NCBI RefSeq assembly: GCF_900110675.1
Contig: NZ_FOEN01000003.1
Coordinates: 1 to 64,000 of the forward strand
Source: Ignavigranum ruoffiae
Lineage (GTDB): Bacteria; Bacillota; Bacilli; Lactobacillales; Aerococcaceae
Reading direction: 5' to 3'
Length of the DNA stretch: 64,000 bases
Shown here piece after piece: positions 24,183 to 33,404 of the stretch. Position numbers and translations under genes: made by a program. Position 1 is the stretch's first letter. Every line of letters starts with the position of its first letter. A model generated the notes under the pieces. It had not been told where the DNA came from and made no database searches. It saw only the letters and a program-made list of their open reading frames with translations.

Positions 24183-26672
24183 TTACTTGCTTCGTGATTC
24201 AGTTCGATTATTGATATTAATATTTCCTTGACGTCCGCCAATAGTTACTTTGTCCCCTAGAGCAATTTCACCCTTCAGCATCATTTCGCTCAGTACATCT
24301 TCGATTTGTTTTTGAATGGCTCTACGAATTGGTCGAGCACCATATTCCGGATCAAAGCCGGCCTTAGCAATAATATCGACTGCTGTCTGGGTCACATTGG
24401 CCTCAATTTCTAAATCATGTAGGCGGTTGATAATCTCTTGTGTTTGTAATTTAACAATTTCACGAATGTGCTCTTGTTCTAAAGCGTGGAAGACCACTAT
24501 CTCATCAATTCGGTTAATAAATTCTGGTCGGAAAGCCCGTTTTAATTCTTCTAGGATTCGTTTTTCCATGGCTGAATGGTTGGCCGTGACGTCGGTCGCA
24601 CCGAAGCCGATTGACTTCTCATCACGTAAGGCTGTCGCACCGAGGTTGGAGGTCATGATAATAATGGTATTTCTGAAGTCCACTTTTCGACCTTTACCAT
24701 CGGTAAGGTGACCATCGTCAAAGACTTGTAGAAGAATATTAAAGACATCTGGGTGAGCTTTCTCAACTTCATCTAAGAGGATAACGCTGTAAGGATGTTG
24801 GCGAATTTTTTCAGTGAGTTGGCCTGCTTCATCGTAACCCACATATCCTGGAGGAGATCCCACCAAACGAGAAACACTGTGTTTCTCCATATATTCAGAC
24901 ATATCGACCCGAATCATATTATCTTCAGAGCCGAACATAGCTTCGGCCAAGGCGCGAGCCAGTTCAGTCTTACCGACACCTGTTGGGCCTAAGAACATAA
25001 AGGAGCCGATTGGGCGTTTTGGACTCTTCAAGCCACTATGGGCCCGGCGAATCGCTTTAGAGACCGCGGTAACGGCAGCATCTTGACCAATCACCCGTTC
25101 ATGAAGTTCTTTTTCAAGATTAACTAAACGTTTGGCCTCATGCTTATCCATTTGCTTCACTGGAATACCGGTTGCGGTCGCAATCACTTCAGCAATATCC
25201 TCTTCGCTGACTACTAAAGCTTTGGCTTCAGTCGTTGGTTTGCTTTCTTTAGCCTCAATTAATTTTTCCAGATCGCTTTCTTTGTCTCTTAATTGACTGG
25301 CCAATTCAAAATCACGAGCTAAAATAGCTTGTTCTTTTTCTTTATTTAACTTTTGCAGGTCCTGATTATAGTCGGCCAAGCTTTTATCCATTTGATTATG
25401 GTCAATTCGAACCTTTGCCGCTGCCTCATCAATCAAATCAACGGCCTTATCAGGTAAACGGCGTTCGGTCATATAACGGACACTTAATTTAACTGCAGCT
25501 TCGGCCGATTCATCCGGAATTTCAACGTTATGATGGTCCTCATAGCGATTCTTTAAGCCTTTGACAATTTCAATGGCATCTTGAATCGAAGGTTCATCCA
25601 CCTGAACTTTAGAGAATCGACGCTCTAAAGCTGCATCTTTTTCGATATATTTTTGATATTCGTCTAAGGTTGTGGCTCCAATTACCTGAATTTCTCCACG
25701 AGCTAGGGCTGGTTTCAAGATATTGGAAGCATCAATGGCGCCTTCAGCGCCTCCCGCTCCGATAAGGGTATGCAACTCATCAATGAAGAGAATCACTTTA
25801 CCATCTTGAGCAATCTCTTCGATAATCTTCTTCATCCGTTCTTCAAACTCGCCCCGATACTTGGTTCCGGCGACCAAAGAGCCCATATCAAGCATCATCA
25901 AACGTTTCTCGGCGATATCAAGAGGAACGTCTCCCATAATCATTCGTTGAGCCAAACCTTCAGCTAACGCTGTCTTACCAACACCAGGTTCGCCGACTAA
26001 GACTGGATTATTCTTAGAACGACGACTCAGAATCTGAATCATCCGTTTGACTTCGGTTTCTCGACCAATCACCGGATCCAGCTTCTCTTGACGAGCTAAT
26101 TCAGTTAAATTGCGGGCAACGCCTTCAAGAGTTGGCGTGGTAGAATTTGATGCTTGGCTTTGATTTTGATGAGCCATATTATTCATATTATTTTGCCGAC
26201 GGCCGCGTCCTTGCGGTCCAGATTTCTTCTGAACACCAATCATGTCATAGACTGTTTTACGCAGTTCATTTAAATCCATGCCAATATTCTTCAAAAGAAC
26301 AGTAGCTAGAATTTCTTCCTTTAATAATCCTAATAAAAGATGCTCAGTACCCACTTTGCTGGCACCTAGACGTTTAGCATCATTGGAAGCATTCATAATT
26401 ACTTTCTTAGCCCGGGGTGAATAAGGAATCACAATATCCCCTTGGGGCAAATTCTGTACCACTCGGCCATGGAGCATTTCTAATTCATGTAAGAGCACAT
26501 CAAATTCAGCCCCATATTGACGGAGAGCTTGACCAGCGATCCCATTCTCCTCGCGTGCAAGTCCTAATAAGATATGTTCTGTTCCCACGGTTTGGTGATG
26601 TAAATAATAAGCCTGTTCAGCGGCATAAATCATAACCTGACGAGCACTTTCAGTAAATAATTCTTCAAACAT
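24183..26672 (-). CDS. clpC: ATP-dependent Clp protease ATP-binding subunit ClpC
   Basis: Hsp100 unfoldase partner of ClpP and MecA-type adaptors. It has an N-domain repeat pair ([16 protein letters not shown]...[11 protein letters not shown] and [11 protein letters not shown]), AAA+ module 1 with Walker [14 protein letters not shown] and Walker [12 protein letters not shown], a UVR-like middle domain ([19 protein letters not shown]), and AAA+ module 2 with [13 protein letters not shown] and [11 protein letters not shown]. 829 aa is typical. It is transcribed with ctsR 12 bases upstream and controlled by the CtsR operator. Confidence 0.97.
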   Translation of the reverse strand: MFEELFTESARQVMIYAAEQAYYLHHQTVGTEHILLGLAREENGIAGQALRQYGAEFDVLLHELEMLHGRVVQNLPQGDIVIPYSPRAKKVIMNASNDAKRLGASKVGTEHLLLGLLKEEILATVLLKNIGMDLNELRKTVYDMIGVQKKSGPQGRGRRQNNMNNMAHQNQSQASNSTTPTLEGVARNLTELARQEKLDPVIGRETEVKRMIQILSRRSKNNPVLVGEPGVGKTALAEGLAQRMIMGDVPLDIAEKRLMMLDMGSLVAGTKYRGEFEERMKKIIEEIAQDGKVILFIDELHTLIGAGGAEGAIDASNILKPALARGEIQVIGATTLDEYQKYIEKDAALERRFSKVQVDEPSIQDAIEIVKGLKNRYEDHHNVEIPDESAEAAVKLSVRYMTERRLPDKAVDLIDEAAAKVRIDHNQMDKSLADYNQDLQKLNKEKEQAILARDFELASQLRDKESDLEKLIEAKESKPTTEAKALVVSEEDIAEVIATATGIPVKQMDKHEAKRLVNLEKELHERVIGQDAAVTAVSKAIRRAHSGLKSPKRPIGSFMFLGPTGVGKTELARALAEAMFGSEDNMIRVDMSEYMEKHSVSRLVGSPPGYVGYDEAGQLTEKIRQHPYSVILLDEVEKAHPDVFNILLQVFDDGHLTDGKGRKVDFRNTIIIMTSNLGATALRDEKSIGFGATDVTANHSAMEKRILEELKRAFRPEFINRIDEIVVFHALEQEHIREIVKLQTQEIINRLHDLEIEANVTQTAVDIIAKAGFDPEYGARPIRRAIQKQIEDVLSEMMLKGEIALGDKVTIGGRQGNININNRTESRSK

Positions 26673-26684
26673 TGTTTCAACTCC

Positions 26685-27149
26685 TTAATAGTGGATTCGT
26701 AGTTGGTTTAGTAAATTCTTTAATAGATAGGCGCGTACCGCCTGTTCGTCATCGCTAATCGGCGCTAATAAATCTTTATTGACAATTGTCGACAACAATA
26801 TTGCCTCTCTTTTACTTATAATATCACGTCGCACCAAGGTTTCGATGATCGTCTCTGAATTCCGTTGGTTCAGCCGGTCACCAATTAAACTAATCATTTG
26901 ATCGATTTCATCCACATCATCTACTAATTCAATCTTGACAATTCGGATATAACCTCCACCGCCTCGCTTACTTTCGACATTATAGCCATGTTCTTGAGTG
27001 AAACGAGTGTTAATCACATAATTAATTTGCGAGGGGACGCAATCAAAGCGTTCTGCAATATCACTCCGTTTAATTTCTAACGGTTCATTTGATTTTAGAT
27101 AACTTTTTAAGTAGGCTTCAATTACATCAGAAATATTTCTTTTAACCAT
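26685..27149 (-). CDS. ctsR: Transcriptional repressor CtsR
   Basis: Repressor of class III heat-shock genes that senses temperature through its glycine loop. The 154 residues carry the winged HTH (IKRSDIAERFDCVPSQINYVINTRFT) and the tetraglycine wing ESKRGGGGYIRIVKI (~60-74), which is the intrinsic thermosensor. The C-terminal domain is the McsB/dimer region. In this window ctsR-clpC stands without mcsA/mcsB, as in many lactic acid bacteria. It is autoregulated through the operator just upstream. Confidence 0.96.
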   Translation of the reverse strand: MVKRNISDVIEAYLKSYLKSNEPLEIKRSDIAERFDCVPSQINYVINTRFTQEHGYNVESKRGGGGYIRIVKIELVDDVDEIDQMISLIGDRLNQRNSETIIETLVRRDIISKREAILLSTIVNKDLLAPISDDEQAVRAYLLKNLLNQLRIHY

Positions 27150-27187
27150 TATTCAACCTCCTTTTATGGGGTTTTTAAAACCTAACA

Positions 27188-27232
27188 TTGACTATCTTTG
27201 ACTATTATAAACGATAAAAATTTTTTTGCAAA
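27188..27232 (-). promoter_or_regulatory. CtsR operator and promoter of ctsR-clpC
   Basis: The minus strand reads TTTGCA (complement of 27227-27232), 17 bases, TATAAT (complement of 27204-27209), and then immediately the tandem heptad AGTCAAAGATAGTCAA (complement of 27188-27203). The known CtsR site is a direct repeat of (A/G)GTCAAA separated by 3 bases, so the operator covers the transcription start. Confidence 0.93.
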
Positions 27233-27290
27233 GGATTTAGGCTTTTTTTGTCTGTACATTCATCCGTCTTTTAACTATACTAGATGAAAG

Positions 27291-27341
27291 CACTATATAT
27301 AGTGGGAAACATCCCATGGTCTCCACTATATATTGTATAAT
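27291..27341 (+). promoter_or_regulatory. Tandem NrdR boxes and -10 element of nrdJ
   Basis: Two palindromic boxes, CACTATATATAGTG (27291-27304) and CACTATATATTGTA (27324-27337), lie 33 bases apart (about three helical turns) upstream of nrdJ. TATAAT at 27336-27341 overlaps box 2. This matches the ACACTATATATTGTGT-type site of the ATP/dATP-responsive repressor NrdR and its usual pairing. nrdR itself is not in the window. Confidence 0.88.
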
Positions 27342-27389
27342 TTACATAACATGTCGATAAATAACCATATAATTAAAGGAGTCATTTTT

Positions 27390-29993
27390 ATGAATCGTCT
27401 GAGTGCAACTACTATTATTCCTTGGAATCGTTCAGCCTTGAATGAAGCGATTAAACAATTCCCCCAAGTTCATCCGATTGAAGAGTCGATGACCATTACC
27501 CATGAAGGCATCTCTCGCATGGTAATGCTCGATCGTTATGCCTTTAAAGATACCGCCAAATTGACCTTAGCAGTCGGCGACTTAGTGGTACTTACTGTTA
27601 AAGCTGATCCCACCTATCCGGCACGAGGTATCGGTGTTGTCCAAGAATTGGACTGGGACCACCATGAAGCAATCATTTGGATTGAAGAAAGCTACCGGGG
27701 TTCATTAGAAAATGCCGATGAACAAGAAAGTGGATTAGTCAAACGCAATATTGATGCCATTGACAAACCCCTTGAAATCTATTATGAACAAATTGCCAAA
27801 CGAAATGCGACCGGCTTAGCTCAAATTGAAGTCAATCAAGAACAACAAGCAGCCAGTTTTCAAGAATTCTATCAAGAGCTGGCGGCCATGAATTTTGTAC
27901 CGGCCGGCCGGGTACTATACGGAGCTGGGTCTCAAACTGATGTCACTTACTTTAACTGTTATGTCATGCCTTTTGTTCCTGACTCACGGGGTGGTATTGC
28001 TGAACACCGTAAAGAGATTATGGAGATTATGTCCCGCGGAGGTGGGGTCGGAACCAATGGCTCGACCCTACGGCCAAGAAATACGCTGGCCCGAGGAGTG
28101 AATGGTAAGTCATCTGGGGCAGTATCTTGGTTAAATGATCTCGCCGATCTGACTCATTTAGTTGAACAAGGCGGATCTCGCCGGGGAGCCCAAATGATTA
28201 TGTTGGCGGACTGGCATCCGGATATCATTGAATTTATTATCTCCAAAATGCAGAACCCTAAAATTCTGCGTTTCTTAATTGAAAGCTCACAAGATGAACA
28301 AATCAAACAATTGGCTCATGATAAATTGAAATTTACGCCGTTTAGTCTGAGCGAAATGGAAATGTATGAGAACATTTTGCGCTATCAGGATATTCCGGGA
28401 ACGGGTGGATTCTCTGAATCGATTATTGAAGAGGCTCGTGAACTATTCAAGGCAAGCGGTAGCTACTCCGTCCATAATCCTGAATTCTTGACCGGAGCCA
28501 ATATCTCAGTGACCTTGACCAATGACTTTATGGAAGCCGTCAAAAATAATGCCGATTGGCCACTCCGCTTCCCTGATGTTGAGAACTATAATGAAGAACA
28601 GATGGCTGAGTACAATAAATTATGGCAAAAGATTGGCGATGTCCGTGAATGGGAAGCCTTAGGTTATCCTGTACGGACTTATCGAACTATCCCTGCTCGT
28701 GAACTTTGGCAACTGATTAATATTTGTGCAACTTATTCAGCTGAACCGGGGGTATTCTTCATTGATAATGCGAACTTGGATACCAATGCTAAGGCTTATG
28801 GCCAAAAAGTTGTGGCAACCAACCCATGTGGTGAACAACCCTTAGCTCCTTATTCAGTATGTAATCTGGCTGCGATTAACTTAGCTCAAATGGCTAATAA
28901 AGAAAGTAAAACCGTTAACTTCGATAAATTAAAAGAAACGGTCCGCACTGGAGTGCGCATGCAAGACAATGTGATTGATGCGACACCATATTTCTTAGAC
29001 CGCAACCGTCAACAAGCCCTAGGTGAACGACGAATCGGTCTAGGAGTGATGGGTTTGGCCGATTTACTTATCTACACTGAGACCCGTTACGGATCTGCTG
29101 CCGGTAATCAAATTATTGATCAAGTCTTTGAAACCATTGCTACCACTGCCTATGAAACTTCCATCGAACTGGCTAAAGAGCGGGGCTCTTTCCCATTCTT
29201 GGTGGGGCAAACTGAAGCAGAAACGCAAGAATTGCGCGAACGCTTTATCCAGTCTGGCTTTGTCCGTCGCCTACCAGAACATATTCGCCAAGGTATTCTG
29301 AAATATGGTATCCGCAACTCCCACCTACTGACCGTTGCACCAACCGGATCGACTGGTACCATGGTTGGGGTGGCCACCGGTTTGGAACCTTATTTTGCCT
29401 TTAAATACTTCCGTTCAGGTCGTTTAGGTAAGTTTATTGAAGTCAATGCGGAAATTGTTCAAGAATATTTAGCTGCCCATCCAGAAGCAGATGCTGAACA
29501 CCTACCTGATTTCTTTGTCTCCGCCATGGAATTAAGTCCAGAGGAACACGTGGATGTCCAAACCACCATTCAACGCTGGGTCGACAGCTCCATCTCTAAA
29601 ACCGTTAATGCCCCGAAAGGTTATGCTGTTAACCAAGTTGCTAAGATTTATGAACGCTTATTTGACGGCCATGCCAAAGGTGGAACTGTGTATGTGGATG
29701 GATCGCGTGATTCTCAAGTTCTTACCTTGGATGCAGAAGATGCTAATATTCAAAGTGATATTACCCTCTTTGAAGTTGAAGAAACGCGTATTGTCGATGA
29801 CGTCGATGAGTTGCGACAATTAGTTGATCAAGCAGAATCAGACCACTTCCGTCAGCTAGGTCATACCGATGACGTGGTTTACGGATCAGAAGTTGGCGAT
29901 ACCTGCCCAATCTGCCGCCAAGGAATTGTGGAAGACATTGGCGGATGTAATACTTGTACCAATTGTAATGCCCAATTACGTTGTGGCTTATAA
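27390..29993 (+). CDS. nrdJ: Class II (adenosylcobalamin-dependent) ribonucleotide reductase NrdJ
   Basis: Reduces ribonucleotides to deoxyribonucleotides using a thiyl radical generated from adenosylcobalamin, without oxygen. The ATG at 27390 follows AAAGGAG; an upstream in-frame TTG at 27333 lies inside the promoter. Visible motifs: PAGRVLYGAG, active-site Cys190 in TYFNCYVMPF, GGGVGTNGSTLRPR, the NPCGE motif at 478-482 (radical Cys480, Glu482), PTGSTGTMVG, and C-terminal shuttle cysteines (CPIC, CNTCTNC, CGL). There is no flavodoxin-like NrdI or small subunit. Next downstream is the cobalamin adenosyltransferase, which makes the required cofactor. The boxes upstream indicate NrdR control. 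Confidence 0.93.
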   Translation: MNRLSATTIIPWNRSALNEAIKQFPQVHPIEESMTITHEGISRMVMLDRYAFKDTAKLTLAVGDLVVLTVKADPTYPARGIGVVQELDWDHHEAIIWIEESYRGSLENADEQESGLVKRNIDAIDKPLEIYYEQIAKRNATGLAQIEVNQEQQAASFQEFYQELAAMNFVPAGRVLYGAGSQTDVTYFNCYVMPFVPDSRGGIAEHRKEIMEIMSRGGGVGTNGSTLRPRNTLARGVNGKSSGAVSWLNDLADLTHLVEQGGSRRGAQMIMLADWHPDIIEFIISKMQNPKILRFLIESSQDEQIKQLAHDKLKFTPFSLSEMEMYENILRYQDIPGTGGFSESIIEEARELFKASGSYSVHNPEFLTGANISVTLTNDFMEAVKNNADWPLRFPDVENYNEEQMAEYNKLWQKIGDVREWEALGYPVRTYRTIPARELWQLINICATYSAEPGVFFIDNANLDTNAKAYGQKVVATNPCGEQPLAPYSVCNLAAINLAQMANKESKTVNFDKLKETVRTGVRMQDNVIDATPYFLDRNRQQALGERRIGLGVMGLADLLIYTETRYGSAAGNQIIDQVFETIATTAYETSIELAKERGSFPFLVGQTEAETQELRERFIQSGFVRRLPEHIRQGILKYGIRNSHLLTVAPTGSTGTMVGVATGLEPYFAFKYFRSGRLGKFIEVNAEIVQEYLAAHPEADAEHLPDFFVSAMELSPEEHVDVQTTIQRWVDSSISKTVNAPKGYAVNQVAKIYERLFDGHAKGGTVYVDGSRDSQVLTLDAEDANIQSDITLFEVEETRIVDDVDELRQLVDQAESDHFRQLGHTDDVVYGSEVGDTCPICRQGIVEDIGGCNTCTNCNAQLRCGL

Positions 29994-30018
29994 ACGATTA
30001 TAGACAGAACATCAATCC

Positions 30019-30084
30019 AAATAGCGTTAGTTTCCTAACCGTTCAAAGAAGCGACTCTTTGTTCCTTGGGAGCTAACGCTATTT
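30019..30084 (+). repeat. Long inverted repeat between nrdJ and the adenosyltransferase gene
   Basis: AAATAGCGTTAG (30019-30030) pairs perfectly with CTAACGCTATTT (30073-30084). Inside are further arms, CCTAA/TTGGG and CAAAG/CTTTG. No T-run follows, so it looks more like an mRNA-stability or partial-attenuation hairpin than a strong terminator. It ends about 12 bases before the AAAGGAGG ribosome site of the next gene. Confidence 0.7.
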
Positions 30085-30106
30085 CGATAAGCTAAAGGAG
30101 GATTTC

Positions 30107-30697
30107 ATGCAAATATATACACGAACAGGAGATCAAGGAACGACCCGGATTATTGGTGGCCAATCGCTATACAAAGATGATGCCCAAATCCAAGTTATGG
30201 GTAGTCTCGATGAATTAAATAGTTATGTCGGCCTGATTCAAAGTCAGAATAAAGACTGGCCAACATTAAACCAAGAGTTACTACAAATTCAACATTATAT
30301 CTTTGATGCGGGCAGTGATTTTGCTCAAGCTAAAACAAGTTCAGACTATCGCTTAGCCAAGCAAGTCATCGCCTGGTTAGAAGATATAATTGATGACTAT
30401 TCACAAAACACTCCCGAATTAACTAAATTTGTCTTACCTGGAGGCAGCCCATTAGCTGCTTCCCTTCATTATGCACGTAGTTTGACCCGACGAGCCGAAC
30501 GAGATTGTGTTAGCTTTATCCGCCAACAAGCACACTATCCCCAAGATGCTTATAAATTTATCAACCGGCTCTCAGATTATTTCTTTGCGGCAGCTCGTCT
30601 GGCCAATTATAAACAAGCTTATACTGAAATCCATTATGAACGTGGTGGAGACGTCTTCCATCCCGAGTTAAAGAAGACACATCTGCCCAAACTCTAG
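30107..30697 (+). CDS. ATP:cob(I)alamin adenosyltransferase, PduO type
   Basis: Transfers the adenosyl group of ATP to cob(I)alamin, making adenosylcobalamin. The PduO family is clear from the N-terminal YTRTGDQGTTRIIGG (ATP site, residues 4-18), GSLDELNSYVGL, FVLPGGSPLAASLHYARSLTRRAER (~108-132) and FINRLSDYFFAAAR. 196 aa is normal. Placement right after nrdJ indicates that its main job here is to feed NrdJ. The ribosome site AAAGGAGG is strong, so it is likely well translated even if nrdJ transcription is tightly controlled. Confidence 0.95.
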   Translation: MQIYTRTGDQGTTRIIGGQSLYKDDAQIQVMGSLDELNSYVGLIQSQNKDWPTLNQELLQIQHYIFDAGSDFAQAKTSSDYRLAKQVIAWLEDIIDDYSQNTPELTKFVLPGGSPLAASLHYARSLTRRAERDCVSFIRQQAHYPQDAYKFINRLSDYFFAAARLANYKQAYTEIHYERGGDVFHPELKKTHLPKL

Positions 30698-30759
30698 GTT
30701 CATTAGCTAAACCACCTTGTCGACTAACCTATCAAACAGAAAGATTTTTCCAAACTAGA

Positions 30760-30830
30760 AGAGACCAATAACGATGTATATATCTAGACTTAGCTAGACG
30801 ATAAATCTCGTTACTGGTCTCTATTTTTCT
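30760..30830 (+). terminator. Terminator of nrdJ-adenosyltransferase
   Basis: AGAGACCAATAACGA (30760-30774) pairs with TCGTTACTGGTCTCT (30808-30822) and is followed by ATTTTTCTT. The loop holds a smaller stem, TCTAG/CTAGA. Confidence 0.85.
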
Positions 30831-30871
30831 TAATTAACTCAAGTTGCTAGAGAAATTTGTTAACTGCGAAT

Positions 30872-31540
30872 CTATTTCTTCTCGGTTAAGACCCCATCTG
30901 ACATTTCAAAGACGCGATCACACTGATCAATGAGTCTTAAATCATGGGTCACCATTACAATCGCTTTGTTCTTGGCTTTGGATTCCTTGGCCAAAATTTT
31001 GACAACTTCAAAAGCTCGTTCTGAATCCAAACTCGCTGTCGGTTCATCAGCTAGAATCAGAGTTGGATTATTATACAAAGCTTTGACAATCGCCACTCTT
31101 TGCTTTTGACCCCCAGATAAATCTTCAGGGTATTTATCCGCAACGCCACTAATTTCTAATTGTGCCAACAAATCCTCCATCTCATCTTGACGCGATTTTT
31201 TGTTGATCTTATCAATTAAACGAAATTGATTTCGCACACTCAAATAAGGAATCAAATTGGATGATTGCAAAATAAAGCCAATTTCCTTAAAGCGAATCTT
31301 TCCTAATTCCTTAGCCGATAGCTGATATATCGATTGCCCGTTTATGAGTATTTCTCCTTCTGTCGGGGTCTGTAATCCGCCAGCTAAGGTCAAGAAGGTG
31401 GATTTCCCGGAACCAGAGGGGCCAATAATGGCCACAAATTCTCCGGTTTCTATAGCAAGATTGGTGGACTTTAAGGCTAGAAATTCTTCTTTCCCATCTA
31501 GATAAGTTTTACTTACGTTCTTAAATTCAATGGCTTTCAT
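30872..31540 (-). CDS. ABC transporter ATP-binding protein (HrtA-like)
   Basis: A 222-residue ATPase of the LolD/MacB/HrtA class: Walker A GPSGSGKSTFLTLAGG (~40-55), Q-loop ILQSSNLIPYLSV, signature LSGGQKQRVAIVKAL, Walker B LILADEPTASLD, H-switch VTHD. Together with the FtsX-type permease 9 bases upstream it forms a two-gene exporter resembling the heme-efflux pair HrtAB. Substrate is inferred only from this resemblance; no HrtR/HssRS regulator is seen. Confidence 0.8.
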   Translation of the reverse strand: MKAIEFKNVSKTYLDGKEEFLALKSTNLAIETGEFVAIIGPSGSGKSTFLTLAGGLQTPTEGEILINGQSIYQLSAKELGKIRFKEIGFILQSSNLIPYLSVRNQFRLIDKINKKSRQDEMEDLLAQLEISGVADKYPEDLSGGQKQRVAIVKALYNNPTLILADEPTASLDSERAFEVVKILAKESKAKNKAIVMVTHDLRLIDQCDRVFEMSDGVLTEKK

Positions 31541-31549
31541 AGCTTCCTC

Positions 31550-32617
31550 CTATTCAATGGCATCGAGTGGATCAATCTTAGCAATCGCCCCGACTGAGAA
31601 GACCGCTCCTAAAAGGGCAAAACTAATCATCAGCGCGCTAATAATCAGGTTAAACCAATGATTCATCGAGAAGGGAATAGCTTCAGGTAAGAAGGATGCG
31701 GTCAAATATGTCAATAAAAGACCTAAAACAACCCCGATCATGGCTAAAAGAAACGTTTGGGCAATGACTGACCAAGCAATAAATCCAGTCGAAATCCCCT
31801 CCACCTTCATGACACCAAAAATATGTTGTTTCTGCATGGTCAAAATATACATAAAAATTCCTACCACAATGGCAGCAATCACAATTAGAAAGCCAATCAT
31901 AAAGATAAAGGTAAGATTCTGGGCTGAATAGCCGGGTAAATCGTTAATGAAATCATCAATAGATAATAGTTCTAATTTATCTTTATCATAGTCAACATCC
32001 TGACCTCTGACCACAATAGCGTTAATTGGAATTTCTGAATCTTGACTAGGGGCGACATTCTGAACTTTGGCAAAAGTAGTCACGTTCATATAGACCACAG
32101 GACTGACACTTAATTGAGCATGATTGGTAATACCTACAATTTCTAATTCAGTATCGGTCCCCGTTATGGTCAATTTATCGCCTATATTAATCTGACCCTC
32201 ATCGATTAACGATTCATCTACAATCACCTGGTTATCCTTTTGGATGGAAGTTCCTTCGATAACATTAGGCATCAGGAATTGATTCTTTTCAATGCCAAAG
32301 AAGGTAACCCCAACTTTCTCTGAAAAACTTGGATGGTCAACCACCGCTGCACTTTGTCTAAGGCTGGCCTTGTCTTGGGCATCAACTTGATCAAACTCTG
32401 TCGCCGAAATATGCGATAAATTCAACTTGGCATTAACATCTTTGGCTAAGAGAATTGATTGAGCTTCCCATTTATCCACTGCAGTTCGGTTTGCCTGAGC
32501 CAGACCAAAGGCTAAACCGGTTAAAAAGAAGACCAAATAAGCAATTAGGAACATCAAGGACACAACCATCAAGTAACGTAACTTAGCATACTTCATTTCA
32601 TTCCAGGCTAGAAACAT
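31550..32617 (-). CDS. ABC transporter permease, FtsX/MacB fold (HrtB-like)
   Basis: 355 residues with the ATG at 32617 (GGAGGG 5 bases upstream); the in-frame TTG at 32632 is not used. Topology is TM1 (RYLMVVSLMFLIAYLVFFLTGLAF), an extracellular MacB-like domain (~45-225), then three TM segments, the FtsX pattern. The N-terminal FLAWNEMKYAKLRYL and the LAQANRTAVDKWEA segment look like HrtB-type heme exporters of Gram-positives. It acts with the downstream ATPase. Heme as substrate would make sense for a non-heme-synthesising fermenter, but this is inference. Confidence 0.78.
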   Translation of the reverse strand: MFLAWNEMKYAKLRYLMVVSLMFLIAYLVFFLTGLAFGLAQANRTAVDKWEAQSILLAKDVNAKLNLSHISATEFDQVDAQDKASLRQSAAVVDHPSFSEKVGVTFFGIEKNQFLMPNVIEGTSIQKDNQVIVDESLIDEGQINIGDKLTITGTDTELEIVGITNHAQLSVSPVVYMNVTTFAKVQNVAPSQDSEIPINAIVVRGQDVDYDKDKLELLSIDDFINDLPGYSAQNLTFIFMIGFLIVIAAIVVGIFMYILTMQKQHIFGVMKVEGISTGFIAWSVIAQTFLLAMIGVVLGLLLTYLTASFLPEAIPFSMNHWFNLIISALMISFALLGAVFSVGAIAKIDPLDAIE

Positions 32618-32730
32618 TTTTTCCCTCCTCAAACTCTCAAATAAGAATAGAAAAAACTATAGCACTAATTCTTTGAAAATACAAAGAAAATATTTATACA
32701 GAAAAAATCTCCAGAACCACTATGGGCGCA

Positions 32731-32757
32731 TAATAAAAGACGCTCTTCCTGAGCGTC
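32731..32757 (-). terminator. Terminator after the ECF S-component gene
   Basis: GACGCTC-TTCCT-GAGCGTC (32739-32757). On the minus strand it is followed by TTTTATT. Confidence 0.85.
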
Positions 32758-32813
32758 CCTAGATAGCTTCACTGCATTTTTCCCAGATTGATATTTAGAC
32801 TAAATATCTAGCT

Positions 32814-33404
32814 CTATTCGCTGTTAACCCGCTCAAATCTGTTGGAATAGGCATAGCGTCTCAATAATGGATGAATAATCGGCTCCAGTAAGAAATAGAA
32901 GATCCCATTCCCCAAGCCATGGGCACTATCAAAACTTAAACCCTGTAAGTAATAAGCCCAAAAACTAGGCATCTTAAAGATAAACACCCAAAATATTGAC
33001 ATCAGCAAGCCATAAATAAAGCCAAGTAGAACGGCATATAAAGTGAAGCCTAAACGATTGATCAAATTTTCTGGTCGGTAGAAGGGCTTTACCAATAAAC
33101 CGGTGATTAACATCAGCAAGGCATAGCTAATGATTTGCAAGAGGGTCCATGGCCCCATACCTAGATAAATGTTCGATAACAAAATAGATAGGCAAGCCAC
33201 AATAATCCCATCGACCATGGAAAGATTCAGACATAGAATCAACAGGATGGCCGTAACCGGCTGGATATTTGGCAAAGCTTGCATCATAATTCGGCCAATA
33301 AAAGCCAAGCCAGAGAAAATTGCCAACATGGTGATTCTACGTGTAGAAAATGCACTCGCCCTATTCAAGGGTTGCCAACTTCCAAGTAATCGTGTCTCCC
33401 TCAT
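32814..33404 (-). CDS. ECF transporter S component, probably cobalamin-type
   Basis: 196 residues with five to six membrane segments and the small polytopic layout of ECF substrate-binding S subunits, which borrow the shared EcfT-EcfA-EcfA' module encoded elsewhere. RITMLAIFSGLAFIGRIMMQALPNIQPVTAILLI is the typical first region. Because the gene overlaps a DUF4430 lipoprotein gene and both lie under a cobalamin riboswitch, cobalamin (or a precursor) is the likely ligand. The first ATG (33404) overlaps the lipoprotein ORF by 44 bases and has no clear ribosome site; TTG at 33368 or ATG at 33329 are alternatives. Confidence 0.82.
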   Translation of the reverse strand: MRETRLLGSWQPLNRASAFSTRRITMLAIFSGLAFIGRIMMQALPNIQPVTAILLILCLNLSMVDGIIVACLSILLSNIYLGMGPWTLLQIISYALLMLITGLLVKPFYRPENLINRLGFTLYAVLLGFIYGLLMSIFWVFIFKMPSFWAYYLQGLSFDSAHGLGNGIFYFLLEPIIHPLLRRYAYSNRFERVNSE

